Source of the DNA: Euglena gracilis
Taxonomy: Eukaryota; Euglenida; Euglenophyceae; Euglenales
DNA length: 64,000 bases
Assembly (NCBI GenBank): GCA_039621445.1
Contig: CP154957.1
Coordinates: 31,142,399-31,206,398 of the forward strand
Direction of reading: 5' to 3'
Shown: positions 27,080 through 38,395 of the stretch, one piece after another
Layout of the letters: every line of letters begins with the position of its first letter
Position numbering within the stretch: position 1 is the first letter of the stretch
Program-made: the position numbers and the translations under genes
The notes under the pieces: generated by a model
What the model saw: the letters and a program-made list of their open reading frames with translations, nothing else
Told to the model about the DNA's origin: nothing
Database searches by the model: none

Positions 27080-27385
27080 GCACAATCTGGCCTCACAAGG
27101 GCAAAGTGCGGAGCCCGAGGTGTCTCGTACTCGTTCGAGGAAGACCGACAAGGGAGGAAGGTACACCGAGGGCTAAGCACAAAGGCCTTGTGAGCCCGAC
27201 CCCCCCCCCCACCCGTAAAAGAAAAATTGTGCTCAAAGGCCCTCGGTCAGGAGAAAATGGGGGCCAGGGGGGGCAGAGGGGGGGGACACCCCCAAGGGGA
27301 AAGAAGCCACGTCGGAGCCAAATCGTCAGCCAACTCCGGCGAGGCGCACTAAGCAGGGACTCCTAACCTGGCGAACCAAACAGAC
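27080..27385. repeat. internal complementary region and right end of DIRS copy 1
   Basis: CAAAGTGCGGAG at 27105-27116 is complementary to CTCCGCACTTTG in the left end. Further right, TAACCTGGCGAACCAAACA (27366-27384) is the reverse complement of the TGTTTGGTTCGC..GGTTA block at 23398. This is the expected DIRS arrangement for closing a circular intermediate. Confidence 0.7.
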
Positions 27386-28254
27386 ACCTCCGACTCCGCA
27401 CTTTGCAATTGTGAGGCCATGCCTTGCTCGCCCGCGGTTTGTTGTGATTGTTTGGTGAGCCGGGGTAGGAGGTCCCGCTTAGTGCCTTTTTTCGCCGGAG
27501 TTGGCTGATTCTTAACTTGCCTTCGACACCCAGAAGAAAGGAACAGAGTTCACGAACGAAGAAGAACCAAGAAAAGAAGTCAATATCAATTCAATATCCA
27601 GAAGAACACGAACCAGACGAATATCAATTGAGAAGTCAAATATCAAATTTCAATTTCGAATTCAATTCGATTTCGATGGGGTTGGAGGCCAAGAAGGACT
27701 CAAGGCCTGGAAGACCAACAGATGGATTATGGAAAAAAATTTATACATGGAGACCTTGGAGACCAGCAGGGTGGACCCACAGTGGCCACCAAGAAGCTAA
27801 GGAAGCTGCTGGGGGACCCACAGTGGCACTCTGCCAAAAATGGGGGGGAAAGGGACCCACAGTGGCCCTTTCAAAGACCCAGCTTCAGGAGGAAAAGGGG
27901 CCCACAGTGGCCATTTCAAGGACCCAGCCCCCAGAGAAAAAGGGACCCACGGTGGCCCTTTTGGAGGGAGGGGCAGAAACCCCTCCAACAATTATTTCTC
28001 AATTCCTAATCATTCAATCAGAGGGGGGACACACAGAGGCCCCCCTATGGTATGTCAACCAACCACATCAACATGGAGAAGACCTGATAGGCCAAACAGG
28101 GGCGTTAAGCCCTATGGTATGCCTTCCAACAACAAGATCCTCCAGAGAGGTGAGCAGAGAGGGAGAGAGTGCATGCACATCCCCCCAGAAAATATTTCTT
28201 TTTCCAAGGGCCCAAGCCCTAGGGGACCTAGGGGTGCAATGCCCATCACCCCCA

Positions 28255-29455
28255 GCCCAGCCCCGGTGGCCCCACTGGGGAGCCACAGCAGTAGATGCAT
28301 TACAATGTCCACTGGACAACATGCGGGATCTTTATGCAAACCCCCCCTGGTCTGTAATCCAAAAATTTCTCCCCAGATTAAAAATGTTTCCACAGGCCAA
28401 AGTTTTGATGGTCAGCCCCTACTGGGATTCAGCCACATGGTGGCCCCAGTTAATAAAATGAAAGTTACAGGGACCCCTTGCCTGAAAATCACCGCCTACA
28501 TGGGTATGTTCACCAATTGCAGGGGGGAAAAATGCCACCCCCCAGGTGGCCCCTGCTTGCATGATTTGCTCAGGCAAATTCTGGAGGGGAAACAAATACA
28601 AAATACAACCATTAAAGATTTCCTGGGAAGAAACCCTAGATTAAAGCGTTATCAAAGCGCTTTTACGCTTTTATGGGTGACTTTGGACAAAATGGAGGTA
28701 CCCCCCCCCCTGAAGCCACCACTGACCAAGTGGTTGACGCTTTAATTCAAACGTTCCAATTTTCAAAGGCTCAAGCACGCAATGCATACAGTGCTATGCT
28801 TTTGATCCCTGGATTTGGTGGCCTAAGGTTCCATGCCATGTTGGCACCTTATAAAAGGATTTGGAAAAACCTGGAGAAATATAGTGCATTCTGGGATCCC
28901 CTCCCAATCCTCCTGGGGCTGGCACAGTCCCCCCTGCCCTCTGATATGTGTACATTGCGTACACAACTCATTTTCTGTTCACGCATCCTCTGTTTATACA
29001 GATCATCTGATTTGGCACAGGTCCAAAGAACCACCAGTGTGTTGGGGTGGGGGCAGGTTACATCAAAATCAAACGTAAAGGTCAAAAAATTCACAAGTGG
29101 GAGAGAGTTGTCTCTATTCCCCAGTGCCCCCAAATCAGTCCCTTTCATTTGATGATGTCTTATGTGGCAGCAACACGTTTCTTTATGAAATCTGGGGGCC
29201 CCTTTTTAATTACGTTAAAACACCCCTATAAAGCCATTAAAGCAGATACCATTGCCTCTATAACCAAAATTTTTAGCACAGCATGGGGACACCCCCCCAA
29301 GATTTGGGCCACCACTCCACCAGATGGGCAGGAGTTGGTTTACTCAAAAAATTGGGCCTTTCTGCCCAAGAAGTTTGTGAAATTGGTCAGTGGAAGGGGG
29401 TGGAGGCTTTCACAGCCCATTATCAAAGACTTGGTGCCCAAGGTGCTTTGTAGGG
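28255..29455 (+). pseudogene. RNase H tail plus tyrosine recombinase, DIRS copy 2
   Basis: RNase H tail: VDALQCPLDNMRDLYANPPW, SVIQKFLPRLKMFPQAKVLM and VSPYWDSATWW. Recombinase: TIKDFLGRNPRLKRYQSAF, DALIQTFQFSKAQARNAYSA, LRTQLIFCSRILCLYRSSDL (arginine box) and MMSYVAATRFF. The HxxR and final Tyr region is in a shifted frame near 29330-29430. This copy is longer and better preserved through the core-binding domain than copy 1. Confidence 0.75.
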
Positions 29456-29739
29456 TGCCCTTGCCCCCCTTTTTTCAGTGCACAATCTGGCCTCACAATT
29501 GCAAAGTGCGGAGCCCGAGGTGCCTCGTACTCCCTCGAGGCAAGCCGACCAGGAAGGAAGGGACACCGAGGGCGAAGCACAAAGACATTGTGAGCCCGAC
29601 CCCCCCACCCATAAAAGAAAATTTGTCTTCAAACGCCCTCGATGAGAAGATGGGGGCCAGGGGGGGGGAGGTGGGGGGGACCCCCCAGGCAAAGAAACAG
29701 CGCCATGGTCGCCACGTCGGAGACAATGCAGCCAACTAA

Positions 29740-29875
29740 GCGGGACCTCCTTACCCAGCGCACCAAACAATCACAACAAACCGCCGGCGAGCAAGGCATG
29801 GCCTCACAAAGCCTTTGTGCTTCGCCCTCGGTGTCCCTTCCTCCCTTGTCGGTTTCCCTCAAGGGAGTACGAACC
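29740..29875. repeat. right inverted terminal repeat of DIRS copy 2
   Basis: The reverse complement reads GTACTCCCTTGAGGG, AACCGACAAGGGAGGAAGGG, ACACCGAGGGCGAAGCACAA and TGAGGCCATGCCTTGCTCGC, matching the left ends at 23284 and 27390. An internal complementary block lies at 29495-29560. Confidence 0.8.
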
Positions 29876-30249
29876 GCTCATTCTGAAGAGGATGGCGGTC
29901 CGCCCACCTCTTTTCGCCCCCTGGAGTTACAGTTTATTTTGAGAGTAAGGCCAGCCAAAGGCAAGCCCGAAAGGGCAGACTTGTCATCAATTTTACGCCA
30001 CGTCAGCGGCCAGGGAGGCCCGCAGCACATGGGCGCTGAGAAGGCTTTGGGCTGATTTTCCACGCCAGAGCTCTCCGGAGTAGCAACGGCCAGCCGCTGC
30101 ATCCATAAAGGCTCCGCCAAAATAGTTGCTGCCGGAACGGCTTTGGCGAAAACCCTCCGCCCACTTGCTGCTGAAATCTTTTTCCCCCGCCGTTGTAATG
30201 CATGGATGTTCGTTTGCTTTTGAAGAGCGGATGGGTGAGGTTTGGACTC

Positions 30250-30730
30250 CCACGACGCAGGAAGGGGGGGGAAGGGACCAAGAGGGCGAAGCACAAGAAG
30301 ATGGTTGGGTACTGCTTTCCTTGCCGGCTGTTCTGTTCTGGTGATCATTCAGGCTCCGCACTGCGAGATGGTGAGGTCCTGCTTTCCTTGCCGGCCGCTC
30401 TGCTCTGGCGTGTTTGTGCGTGCGGGGGTGCTTCTTCTTACTGCTTTTTGTTGCCGGATTTGGCTGACTCCTGACCCGAATGGGTTTTTTTTGCGTGGAC
30501 CCAGTTCAAAAGAAGTCCCGAGCCAAGAGGGAAAACACGGCTCTTCGGCAAGCGCAGAAACACAAAGATGCTTTTATTTCCTCGCGCTTCACGCCGCCGA
30601 ATTCGACCAGACCGTCTGGAGAGGGTGCCCAACCCAACTCTCTTCCATCCTGGACCCCACTTGTGCCCAAAAACGCCAAACGCCAATTTCACTTTCCGAC
30701 GGGAATCAGTCAACAATCTGTTGATTGATA
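30250..30730 (+). mobile_element. third, diverged DIRS-like left end with an 82-codon ORF
   Basis: GAAGGGACCAAGAGGGCGAAG, GGCTCCGCACTGCGAGATGG, TTGCCGGCCGCTCTGCT and GGATTTGGCTGACTCCTGAC follow the same order as in the left ends at 23.3 and 27.4 kb. A plus frame at 30480-30728 (KSRAKRENTALRQAQKHKDA, then FPTGISQQSVD) sits where the gag-like ORF of the other copies starts. It may be a truncated relative. Confidence 0.5.
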
Positions 30731-32050
30731 ACTGTTGATGGTAAAACCACTGTCCTTCCTCAAGCTAAAAATTCCAAATTGACCAAACAACATGAAACCC
30801 AAATAAATCCAAACAAATTGAGGGCAATGCTGCGTTGTGAAAGCAAACCAACAAATGAGGAAGAATGCAAATTAAAACTGTACAAAAAATATTGTGCAGA
30901 CAGCAGGGACAGAAATCAAGCATTCAGCACACCAAATTCCTGAGAGAAGCTTTGGTGAGAAAACACAACGAATCTCACTCTGGTGAAACACCTCAAAAAT
31001 CAACTACCAACCAACAGCTCGTAAACTCGCCTGGAAAAATGAATTTTGGTGCCCCTGTTGGGCAATTGTCGAGCGACAAATGGTCCGTACAGGGGTGGGG
31101 GAAAATATCATACGTTATAATTTCCCACTGGAAAATGGTCAACAAAAATCAATGGTAATGGTGATGTTTTGGACCTTTGAGACAACGGGGAATGACAATC
31201 GCCAGGGTGTGACACCCTCTGGGGGGTGGAATCTCCAAGAACTAAGAACCTAACACTGGAAATGATGATTCGATTTGGACATGGACATGGGTTTGGACCT
31301 TCTCAGGGACTTTGGTGTGTATAAAGGCTCAAAGGGAATTCCTCAGCAGCTGATTCTTGCGAGAAGAAGAAGAAGAAGTCGTTATGGTTGAAAACCAGCT
31401 ATTTTGCGAATCCTGCAACATGCAGATTATTGGTCTTCACTGCAGGCCTGCAAAAATATGGGAGTCTAAGATCCCCGATGAAAAAAAATTCGCTTGCTTC
31501 TAGGGGGGGGGTTGACAAAAAACAATCCTTTCGATCAGCTTATGGTGCGGCCATCAAAAATGAAAAAAAAAAGGTTCACATTTTAGGTGAATGATGTTCT
31601 GAGAATGCCAGGATTTCTGCGTCGATCGGGATTCGCTGAGATATCCAAATCGAAAGAAGCCACGGAGTCAAGGCAAATTCCAGACAAGATTGTCATTTGA
31701 TGTGAACTTTGAAAGACGTCATATGAAAATTTTCAAAAACTCCCAGCCAGCAAAAAACACCCTGTAAACACAATTGGTTCCATGTCTTCCACCAAAATTT
31801 TGATAGAATCTCACCAAAAAAAATCTTAAAAACGTCACCCCCCCCAAATTTGAGCCCCTTTTAAAACTTTGGGTTTTGCAGATCGTTTTTAGGCAAGACA
31901 AGCTGGACCAATTATATTTCACTTGACATGTGTACCTCCTGAAAAGCGGCCAAAGAGCAATCAGGAAAATCTCAAAGCTAAACAACCTTGAGCAATTAAA
32001 CAACTCAAATTATTTCTGTTCTCCTATCATTTTTGAGACGCTGATTTGGT
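30730..32050. other. A/T-rich, no recognisable gene
   Basis: Several short frames (for example 30725-30943 and 30865-31158) are rich in Lys, Asn and Gln but carry no known motif. A GTGTATAAAGG TATA-like sequence lies at 31316, followed by a GAA-rich tract. This may be a further retroelement relic. Confidence 0.4.
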
Positions 32051-32053
32051 AAA

Positions 32054-32307
32054 TGGCAGCTGGGTGCTTAATGCCCCTATTCCCAGGGGGGTCGGAAAAT
32101 TTTTTTGTGTTATTGATGGAAAGGGTTAGGGTTAGAAGAAAGACCTAACTTTAGGCCAAATTTATAGATTAATGTTAGTTGTACGAGTGAGGCCGATCTC
32201 CTAACCCTAACCCTGTTCCATCAATAACCCAATTCTTTTCGCCGACCCCCCTGGGAATGCTCAATGCCCCCCCCCCCCCCGGGGGGGCATTAAGCATTCC
32301 AGCTGCC
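32054..32307. repeat. nested palindrome with telomere-like GGGTTA arms
   Basis: The outer arms GGCAGCTGGGTGCTTAATG and CATTAAGCATTCCAGCTGCC enclose the inner arms ATTCCCAGGGGGGTCGG (32079) and CCGACCCCCCTGGGAAT (ending 32258). Inside are TTATTGATGGAA/TTCCATCAATAA and GGGTTAGGGTTAG/CTAACCCTAACCC. It resembles two nested inverted-repeat elements. Confidence 0.7.
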
Positions 32308-32969
32308 AGTAAAGGAGGTGTTTTTTGTTGACAGTTTGGTCCAAATTAAATAAATATACGCCGAAACCCAAATTTAAGCACACTCGAATTTAAGAGGCGA
32401 TTCCCTTGCTTGGGTGGATCAGCCGAAACCCAAATTACTGAATGGGGGGGGACCAATGACAAATGGAGGGGGGGGGGGGACGGCATCAAAAGAACAAATT
32501 TCAATTAAAATAATTATTTAAATTGATTTTAATTGAAAATTAATATTGAACATGAAAATAACTGACCAGTATCATTAACCTTGGCATTTCCTGTCCACAA
32601 TGGTTCCCAAGTCATGTGGATCATCATAGACGCAGGAGGTTGCACAGCACTCGATAATTTCCAGTGAACACAATGATGCCCAACAATGGTTCAAAGAAAC
32701 TCGAGCCATCACCATCCTCCTGTGGCGACCCCCCAAAACACAAGCATTTTCCCTGTATTCTTTGGCAGCGAGGAGCGACCTGTGCCAATCAGACCCGTTC
32801 TCAGCCTTCACACACATTTTCGGCACCATCAGGAAGAAGCCCACCCGTGGCTGTTTTTTTGGGGGGGGGCATTGCCAAGCCTCACGGAGGGAGGGGCCCG
32901 TTTTGCCGACAACCACCACTCTGCCACCACAGTGGCCGACATAGCTCAGGGGACACCGGAGAATGTCGC

Positions 32970-35900
32970 TCAGCCCGGATCCGCCCCGGCCGTGCAGCGG
33001 CGCACCCACGCCGCGAACTCGTGCTCGTTCTTGGACTGGAGGTACAGCGTGCCCGGCCCCGCGAACCGGCACACCACCGCCGTGGGATCCGGGAACGCGG
33101 GCAGGCGGGGCCGGAGTTGGCAACTGCCCACCTCCTCCCTCCCTTCCCCGAGCAGGGGGAGCTTTCCGGGACAGCCACGGCCCACCGCCTGGCCATAGAG
33201 CTCCAGCCCCCGGAGCTGGGCTTCTCCACCACGCACGACACGGAGGCGGGCCATGCCACCAAATGCCTGTGGTGGTCGGGGCGGACGCGCAGGTACGGCA
33301 AACTGTGGGTTGGGGGGAACTGGATGGGGGACGGAGCCGAACGGGTTTCGCGAGGAGGGCATCCCTGCCCCCCCCCCGTCCAAAAGCAGGAGCCCATTCG
33401 CAATTGAACCTGGCGATTTCGGGCCACCGCCACCTTCGATGGCAGGGTTGTGCAATTGCTCCGTAAGTGCGACTCCCCGCCCCCACCACACAAAAAATCC
33501 AAACACCTCCCCCTTGCCCGCCCACAGCACCCCCCCCCCTCGGGGAGTGCACGGCGGTGCACATGGGGCCAGGGTCAGGACGGGCACACCCGGGGTCGAC
33601 GGTGAGCTGCTCCCCTTCTGGGAGGGGCAGGACGTGCATCGCCCCCACGGCGCTCAGGAACACGGTGCCCACGCCCTCCGCCTGGACCACCGTCAGGCCC
33701 GCCTCCCCCGGGGCCCCCGCCGTCCCTCGCGGGCGGCGGTTTCAATGGAAGGAGGAGGGGGCGGAGGAGCTTGGCTAAACCCCCCCCAAAAAACAGCCAA
33801 AAAAGACCCATCGTCACCGGCGTCTCTGTAAGATTCCACCATCACGTCAGAAGCAGCCACAGGTGGGCTTCAGTGGGCCATCAGGATGGCATCAAGATTA
33901 CATCATATCATGTCATATTACATTACACTACATCACATTACGTTACATTACATGACATTACATCACATTATGTCATATTATATTATATCATCTTATATTA
34001 TATTATATATTATATTTAGATTATTATATATTATATTATATTATATTATATATTATGTATATATAGTATATATACTATAATATTATATTATATATATATT
34101 ATAGTATATATATTATATTGTATTATATTATATTATATTATCTTATATTATTATATTCTATATATATATATATTCTATATATCTCTTATATATCTCTTCT
34201 CTTATTCTATATCTCTATTTCTTCTTTTATCTCTTTATTCTCTTTTCTTATCTTCTCTTCTCTTCTTTTTTTTGTCTTCTCTTTTCTTCTCTTCTTTCTC
34301 TTCTCTTCTCTTCTCTTCTTTTTCTTTTCTTCTCTTTTCTTCTTTCTCTTCTCTTCTATTCTCTTCTCTTCTTTCTTTATCTTCTTTCTTCTCGTATCTT
34401 CTCTTCTCTTCTCTTCTCTTGTATCTTTCTGTATCTTTCTTCTTTTATCTCTTCTCTTCTCTTCTCTTCTCTTCTCTTCCCTTTTCTTCTATTTCTTTTT
34501 CTCTTCTCTTCTCTTCTTTCTCTTCTTTCTTTTTCTGTTTTTTTTTTTTCTTTCCCTTCTCTTCTTTTGTATGCCTTCCTTCCCTTCTCTTCCCCATCCA
34601 CGATACCATTACCACACCACCTTCACATTACACCAATCATTATGCCACTGCATTCGTAGTATTGCATTGTATACAATCATATCATGCATATCATATCATA
34701 CATATCATATCATATCATATCATATCATATCGTATCATATCAATCGTATCGCTATTGAAATAGGTGTTATTACACCGCATCACTGTATCCTCTTCATTTG
34801 TTTTTGGTCTCATTTGCTTTCCCCCATTTCGTTGGTTCCTGACACGTATGTATTACCCCGCAGCCCAACGACATCATTGCCTCCACCATCACCCCACGTT
34901 GCCAATCATACAAAGCGCTCAGCACCAAGCAAAACCTGATCATAGCAAGGTGGGACCCCCCCTTAGTTGCACTAAGGCTTCTTGTCTGATGGCCGGCGCT
35001 AACTTCGCTTCTGGCCCAGTTTGCTGCGTGGTGAGTGGCCAGGGACCCCTTACACCAGTCCTCTTTTGTTGCTCCCCCTGGCCGGGTGAGACTGTACACC
35101 CCCATCTCAACTGCCAACAGCCTCCTGGCCCTCAGGTGGTGCGGCTTGCTGCCGTCCAGGCGGACCCCCTTCGTGGAGGCAAAGTACCCGCCGGCGTGGA
35201 TGCACCACGGCCCGCCGCCGGCCTCCAGGGCAGGGCGGTGATGTCCCCTGCGGCGCGGGACGGAACCAGCGTAACTCGCCTCTTGGATCTCAGATCTCAC
35301 TCTCACCCCACAATACCAGGTTTCCTGAGGTGCTGAGCTCTCTTCGTGTCTGATGGCGCCATGCTGCAGCAGAGGTTTGAGGCTTGTGGCAGCCAGGGCG
35401 GCCCGGCCCAGTGCGGCCTTGCCCGGCGGCCCCAGGTCCGGGAGGCCCAAAAAGATGGTTTTGGACAAATTTTTTTTCGATTTTTTTTTCGATTTTTTTT
35501 TTGACCTGGAAATGACCCAAAATGCATGGATTTTGGCCAAAAACGGGCCAAAAATGGTCCACCCAGCGCCAAATGCGACTGAATTTTCATTTTGGACAAT
35601 GGTCGAAAAAAGCTCATTCTTGTCCTGAGTGGCTGGAGTGGCTGACCCAGGGTTGGCAGAGGTGGACTGGCTTTCTATAAATGATTGACAAAGTTTCTGA
35701 AAGTTGAAATAATCCCCACCTGCGGGAAACCGACCCTACTCTCGAAAAATCATCCAACAATAAAAATTGATCCAGGACCAATGGAGAGAGTTGTGCACCC
35801 CGTTGGGGAGGTACTTTGGAACTAGGGGCACCTGGCAGGGGGTGGCTGAGGTACAGCGTGCCGTGGCCACGCACTGCGACGAACGTCGTGAGGGAGAGCG

Positions 35901-37690
35901 GCCGCCCGTTGGTGTGGTGGTGGGATCCGTGGTGGGTGGAATGGGACGGACTGTGAGCAGGCCCCAGCTGTTTTAAGCGCTACAAAAACACAACATTTAG
36001 TATTTTAAAATGCGTTTTCTTTTGGCCAAAATGCCTTGCAATACTTTGAAATACATTTAAAATTTTTTTCTGAGAAACGCCACTAGAAAGAAGATTTTCT
36101 GATTCCAAGTCAAACTGTATACATTTCTGCTGGAAAAGAAAAAAACTCACCTCCACCATAAAAATGTCCATTATGCAACAGTATTTCACGAACACCATAC
36201 ATGATTCAAACAATTATTAACCCTCAAAACCGCACAAGCACAATGCCTTGCACACTTCTTCCAAAAAAAGGCAATACTGCAAATCAAATGCAAAACAGCT
36301 GGAAAAGGGGATTTAAGAACCTTGAAAAACCTTAAAAAAGCCTTGAAAACTGCCTTGAGGACATCAATTCTAGAAAAAAAATTCTGCCTTGAAAATAAAG
36401 CCTGGCTGTGGGGGCCTCGCGACGGGCTGTGGGGGGCGCGGGAAGGGCTGTGGGGGCTGGCCAGGCTGGGGGTGCGGACGTCGAACGAGCCCGTCATTGC
36501 GATGAGGGAGTGCGCCTCCGCGGTGACCTGGCCGTCCTGCGACACGGCCACCCAGGACCGTGGCGGCGCATCTCTGCATCTCAGCACCCGCGGGGACACA
36601 CCCGTGGGGACACACCCGTGGGGACACACTGCAGCGATCGGGATCAGGCAGGAGGGGCCAAAGAGAGGGGAACGGGGCAGCAACTGACTGGGTGATGCCG
36701 CAAAGGCTCAATCAAATTTTCCGCCAAACGCTCCCGTTTGACTCCCTATAAAAACCATGACATCCTTCGGGATGACTGGGGAATGACGATAACCAAGCGC
36801 AGGTGGGGGAGAGTAATCCAGACCCCCCCCCCCCCGGGTCCAGGAGGGGGGTGGGGACGACCCCCCCCCCAAACAGTGGCACGGTCTGGATGACCAATTT
36901 TCGGCCGGGGCGAAAATTCTTGACCTTCCAAAACAGCCAAAAGTGCCACTTTTTGGCAAGACTTTGTCAAAGGGCAATTTTTGGGCAAGACTTTGTCAAA
37001 GATGCAAAACATTTCGGTGCAAAGCGCCAGAAGGAATTTTAACCTTTTTGTGGGGGGGTCCTGGGTACCCCTCAGTTGCACGAAGGCTTCTTGTCTGTTT
37101 ATGGCGGGTGCTAACTTCGCTTCTGGCCCATTTTGCTTGTGTGGTGAGTGGCCAAGGACCCCTTACTATCTGCTCTTTTGTTGCTGTGTACCCCCCTGGG
37201 GGGTTGGTCTGGACCCCCTGGCAGGTGGGGGGGTCCGGAACCCCCCTCTGGTCCAGGAAGGGGGGGGGACACTAAACCCCGTACAGGCTTATATCGAAGC
37301 CTGCTGTGGCATCAAACAGTGTTCTGCAGAGGGGACACACCGCATGTGGGCCCTCAAAAAAATACGATGCAAACAGGTGCAAAAAAAAGGTGATGATTGT
37401 GTTCCCCCTTGGAACTATCTTTTGGCAGGTTTGGGGCTGGAGCGGCGACGGAGACCACACCATCGGCACGTGCAGGCGCAGCATCGCGTTGAGGCCTCGG
37501 TACAGCAGCTCGTACTCGTTGCCCTCCGGGGTGCGGCCCTTGTCCCTCTCCTCCTTCTGGTGGCTGCCCGCCCGCGGCCGGCCGTGCCGGTGCTCCCGGT
37601 GCTGCGGGGACGGGGGCAGGCCCCGCCCTCCGGGACGGCTGGGAGGGTGTGCCGGCGCTCCTTCCCGCAGTGGGCGAGGGAGCCCACCCA
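32970..37690 (-). CDS. AIM24-family protein, gene B (six or seven exons)
   Basis: Exons in order of translation: ~37690-37440 (GNEYELLYRGLNAMLRLHVP), ~36620-36460 (SQDGQVTAEAHSLIAMTGSF), ~35930-35835 (TTFVAVRGHGTLYLSHPLPG), 35247-~35110 (GGPWCIHAGGYFASTKGVRL), ~33745-33590 (GTVFLSAVGAMHVLPLPEGE), 33266-33186 (HLVAWPASVSCVVEKPSSGG) and 33123-32970 (CRFAGPGTLYLQSKNEHEF, TGA). The last three join in phase by GT-AG. The motif series matches the AIM24 (PF01987/TIGR00266) beta-prism fold from end to end. Yeast AIM24 is a mitochondrial inner-membrane protein needed for MICOS integrity; the role here is unknown. A paralogue lies immediately upstream. Upstream exon borders are approximate. Confidence 0.82.
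33890..34600. repeat. A/T pentamer tract followed by a long polypyrimidine tract
   Basis: ATTACATTACATC-type pentamers (33900-34010) grade into TATATTA repeats (34010-34170) and then about 400 bp of TCTTC/TTCTC polypyrimidine (34180-34570). The tract lies in an intron of AIM24 gene B. CATATCATAT repeats follow at 34680-34750. Confidence 0.92.
34955..35095. repeat. dispersed repeat, copy 1
   Basis: TTAGTTGCACTAAGGCTTC, GCTAACTTCGCTTCTGGCCC and GTGAGTGGCCAGGGACCCC recur with small changes at 37050-37195, in the same orientation. Confidence 0.7.
37050..37195. repeat. dispersed repeat, copy 2
   Basis: Direct copy of 34955-35095 (CAGTTGCACGAAGGCTTC, GCTAACTTCGCTTCTGGCCC, GTGAGTGGCCAAGGACCCC), 2.1 kb away. 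Both are in introns of AIM24 gene B. Confidence 0.7.
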
Positions 37691-38395
37691 TCATTGCATT
37701 GCGGCCGTGTGCTGGCGTTTGTATCTGCTCCGTCCCTCCTTCCTCCAGCCCCAGTGTGGTCGGGCTTGGGGGGGGAAAGGGATGGAACGGGTGGAATGGC
37801 CGGCCCAGGCGGGGTCTGGGGGAGGCCTCCGCCGATGCAGAGCTCCGCCGGACCCCAGCCATCCGGGCGGGAGGAAGTGCGGCACTGCGGGACGGACGGG
37901 CTGGCCGGCCGGACGGACGGGTAACAGGATGAGCGGCGGAACGGAGGGTGATGCTGGGACCAAATCATCGCATCCATCCCCGCAACACACGGCGCGCTGA
38001 CAGACAACTTTGCTGATGTGACGTCGGCGCATTGTTGTTTCGATGATGGGCCAGACCTTGTTTCCCTGCATCAATCCATGACGCGTGAATTCCACTGCAT
38101 GCTCTCCTTGCCTGCACAACCTCGCGTTGTTGAAGGATCTGGACACATTACCGGAGCTTACCGCCGTCACGACCATGCCAGCAGAGCGTTGACCGAATCC
38201 ATTTGAACCGTTTTTGCCATTAAAGCTCCCAGAGCAGGTGGGAAAAGGTGCCATTCTGGTGGTTAGGAGCTACGGGCGAGCAGCTGGCACACAAATGCTT
38301 TCCGTGGCGCAGAGCAGTGACAAACACAGGTCACAAACATACAGGGTACGGCACAGTGGCAGTGGACCACAGGCGACGGCCCATCACTGGCCAGG

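Larger units (their letters stand above)
23284..27385 (+). mobile_element. DIRS-type tyrosine-recombinase retrotransposon, copy 1 (defective)
   Basis: A left terminal repeat is followed by a gag-like region, reverse transcriptase fingers, an inverted polymerase block, an RNase H C-terminal region, a tyrosine recombinase and a terminal block that matches the left end in inverted orientation. Inverted ends plus a recombinase instead of an integrase, with an RNase H tail of the LADxxSR...DLFAS...N..LP.F type, are diagnostic of DIRS-like elements (family knowledge). Frameshifts, the inversion and a nested G-tract element show it is inactive. Its right end abuts the left end of copy 2. Confidence 0.82.
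27386..29875 (+). mobile_element. DIRS-type retrotransposon, copy 2 (internally deleted)
   Basis: It begins at 27390 with CTCCGCACTTTGCAATTGTG, repeats the leader seen in copy 1, keeps a short gag-like frame (27517-28010), lacks nearly all of the reverse transcriptase, resumes in the RNase H tail near 28255, and retains the recombinase and an inverted right end. It lies directly next to copy 1 in the same orientation, so the pair may be a tandem or circle-derived insertion. Confidence 0.8.

Noticed and set aside
32130-32220. Chromosome end or telomere
   Set aside because: The GGGTTA copies are only two or three, inverted and inside a palindrome, with genes on both sides.
34118-34939. 273-codon Ser/Phe/Leu-rich frame resembling a membrane protein
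   Set aside because: It is the translation of a polypyrimidine tract.
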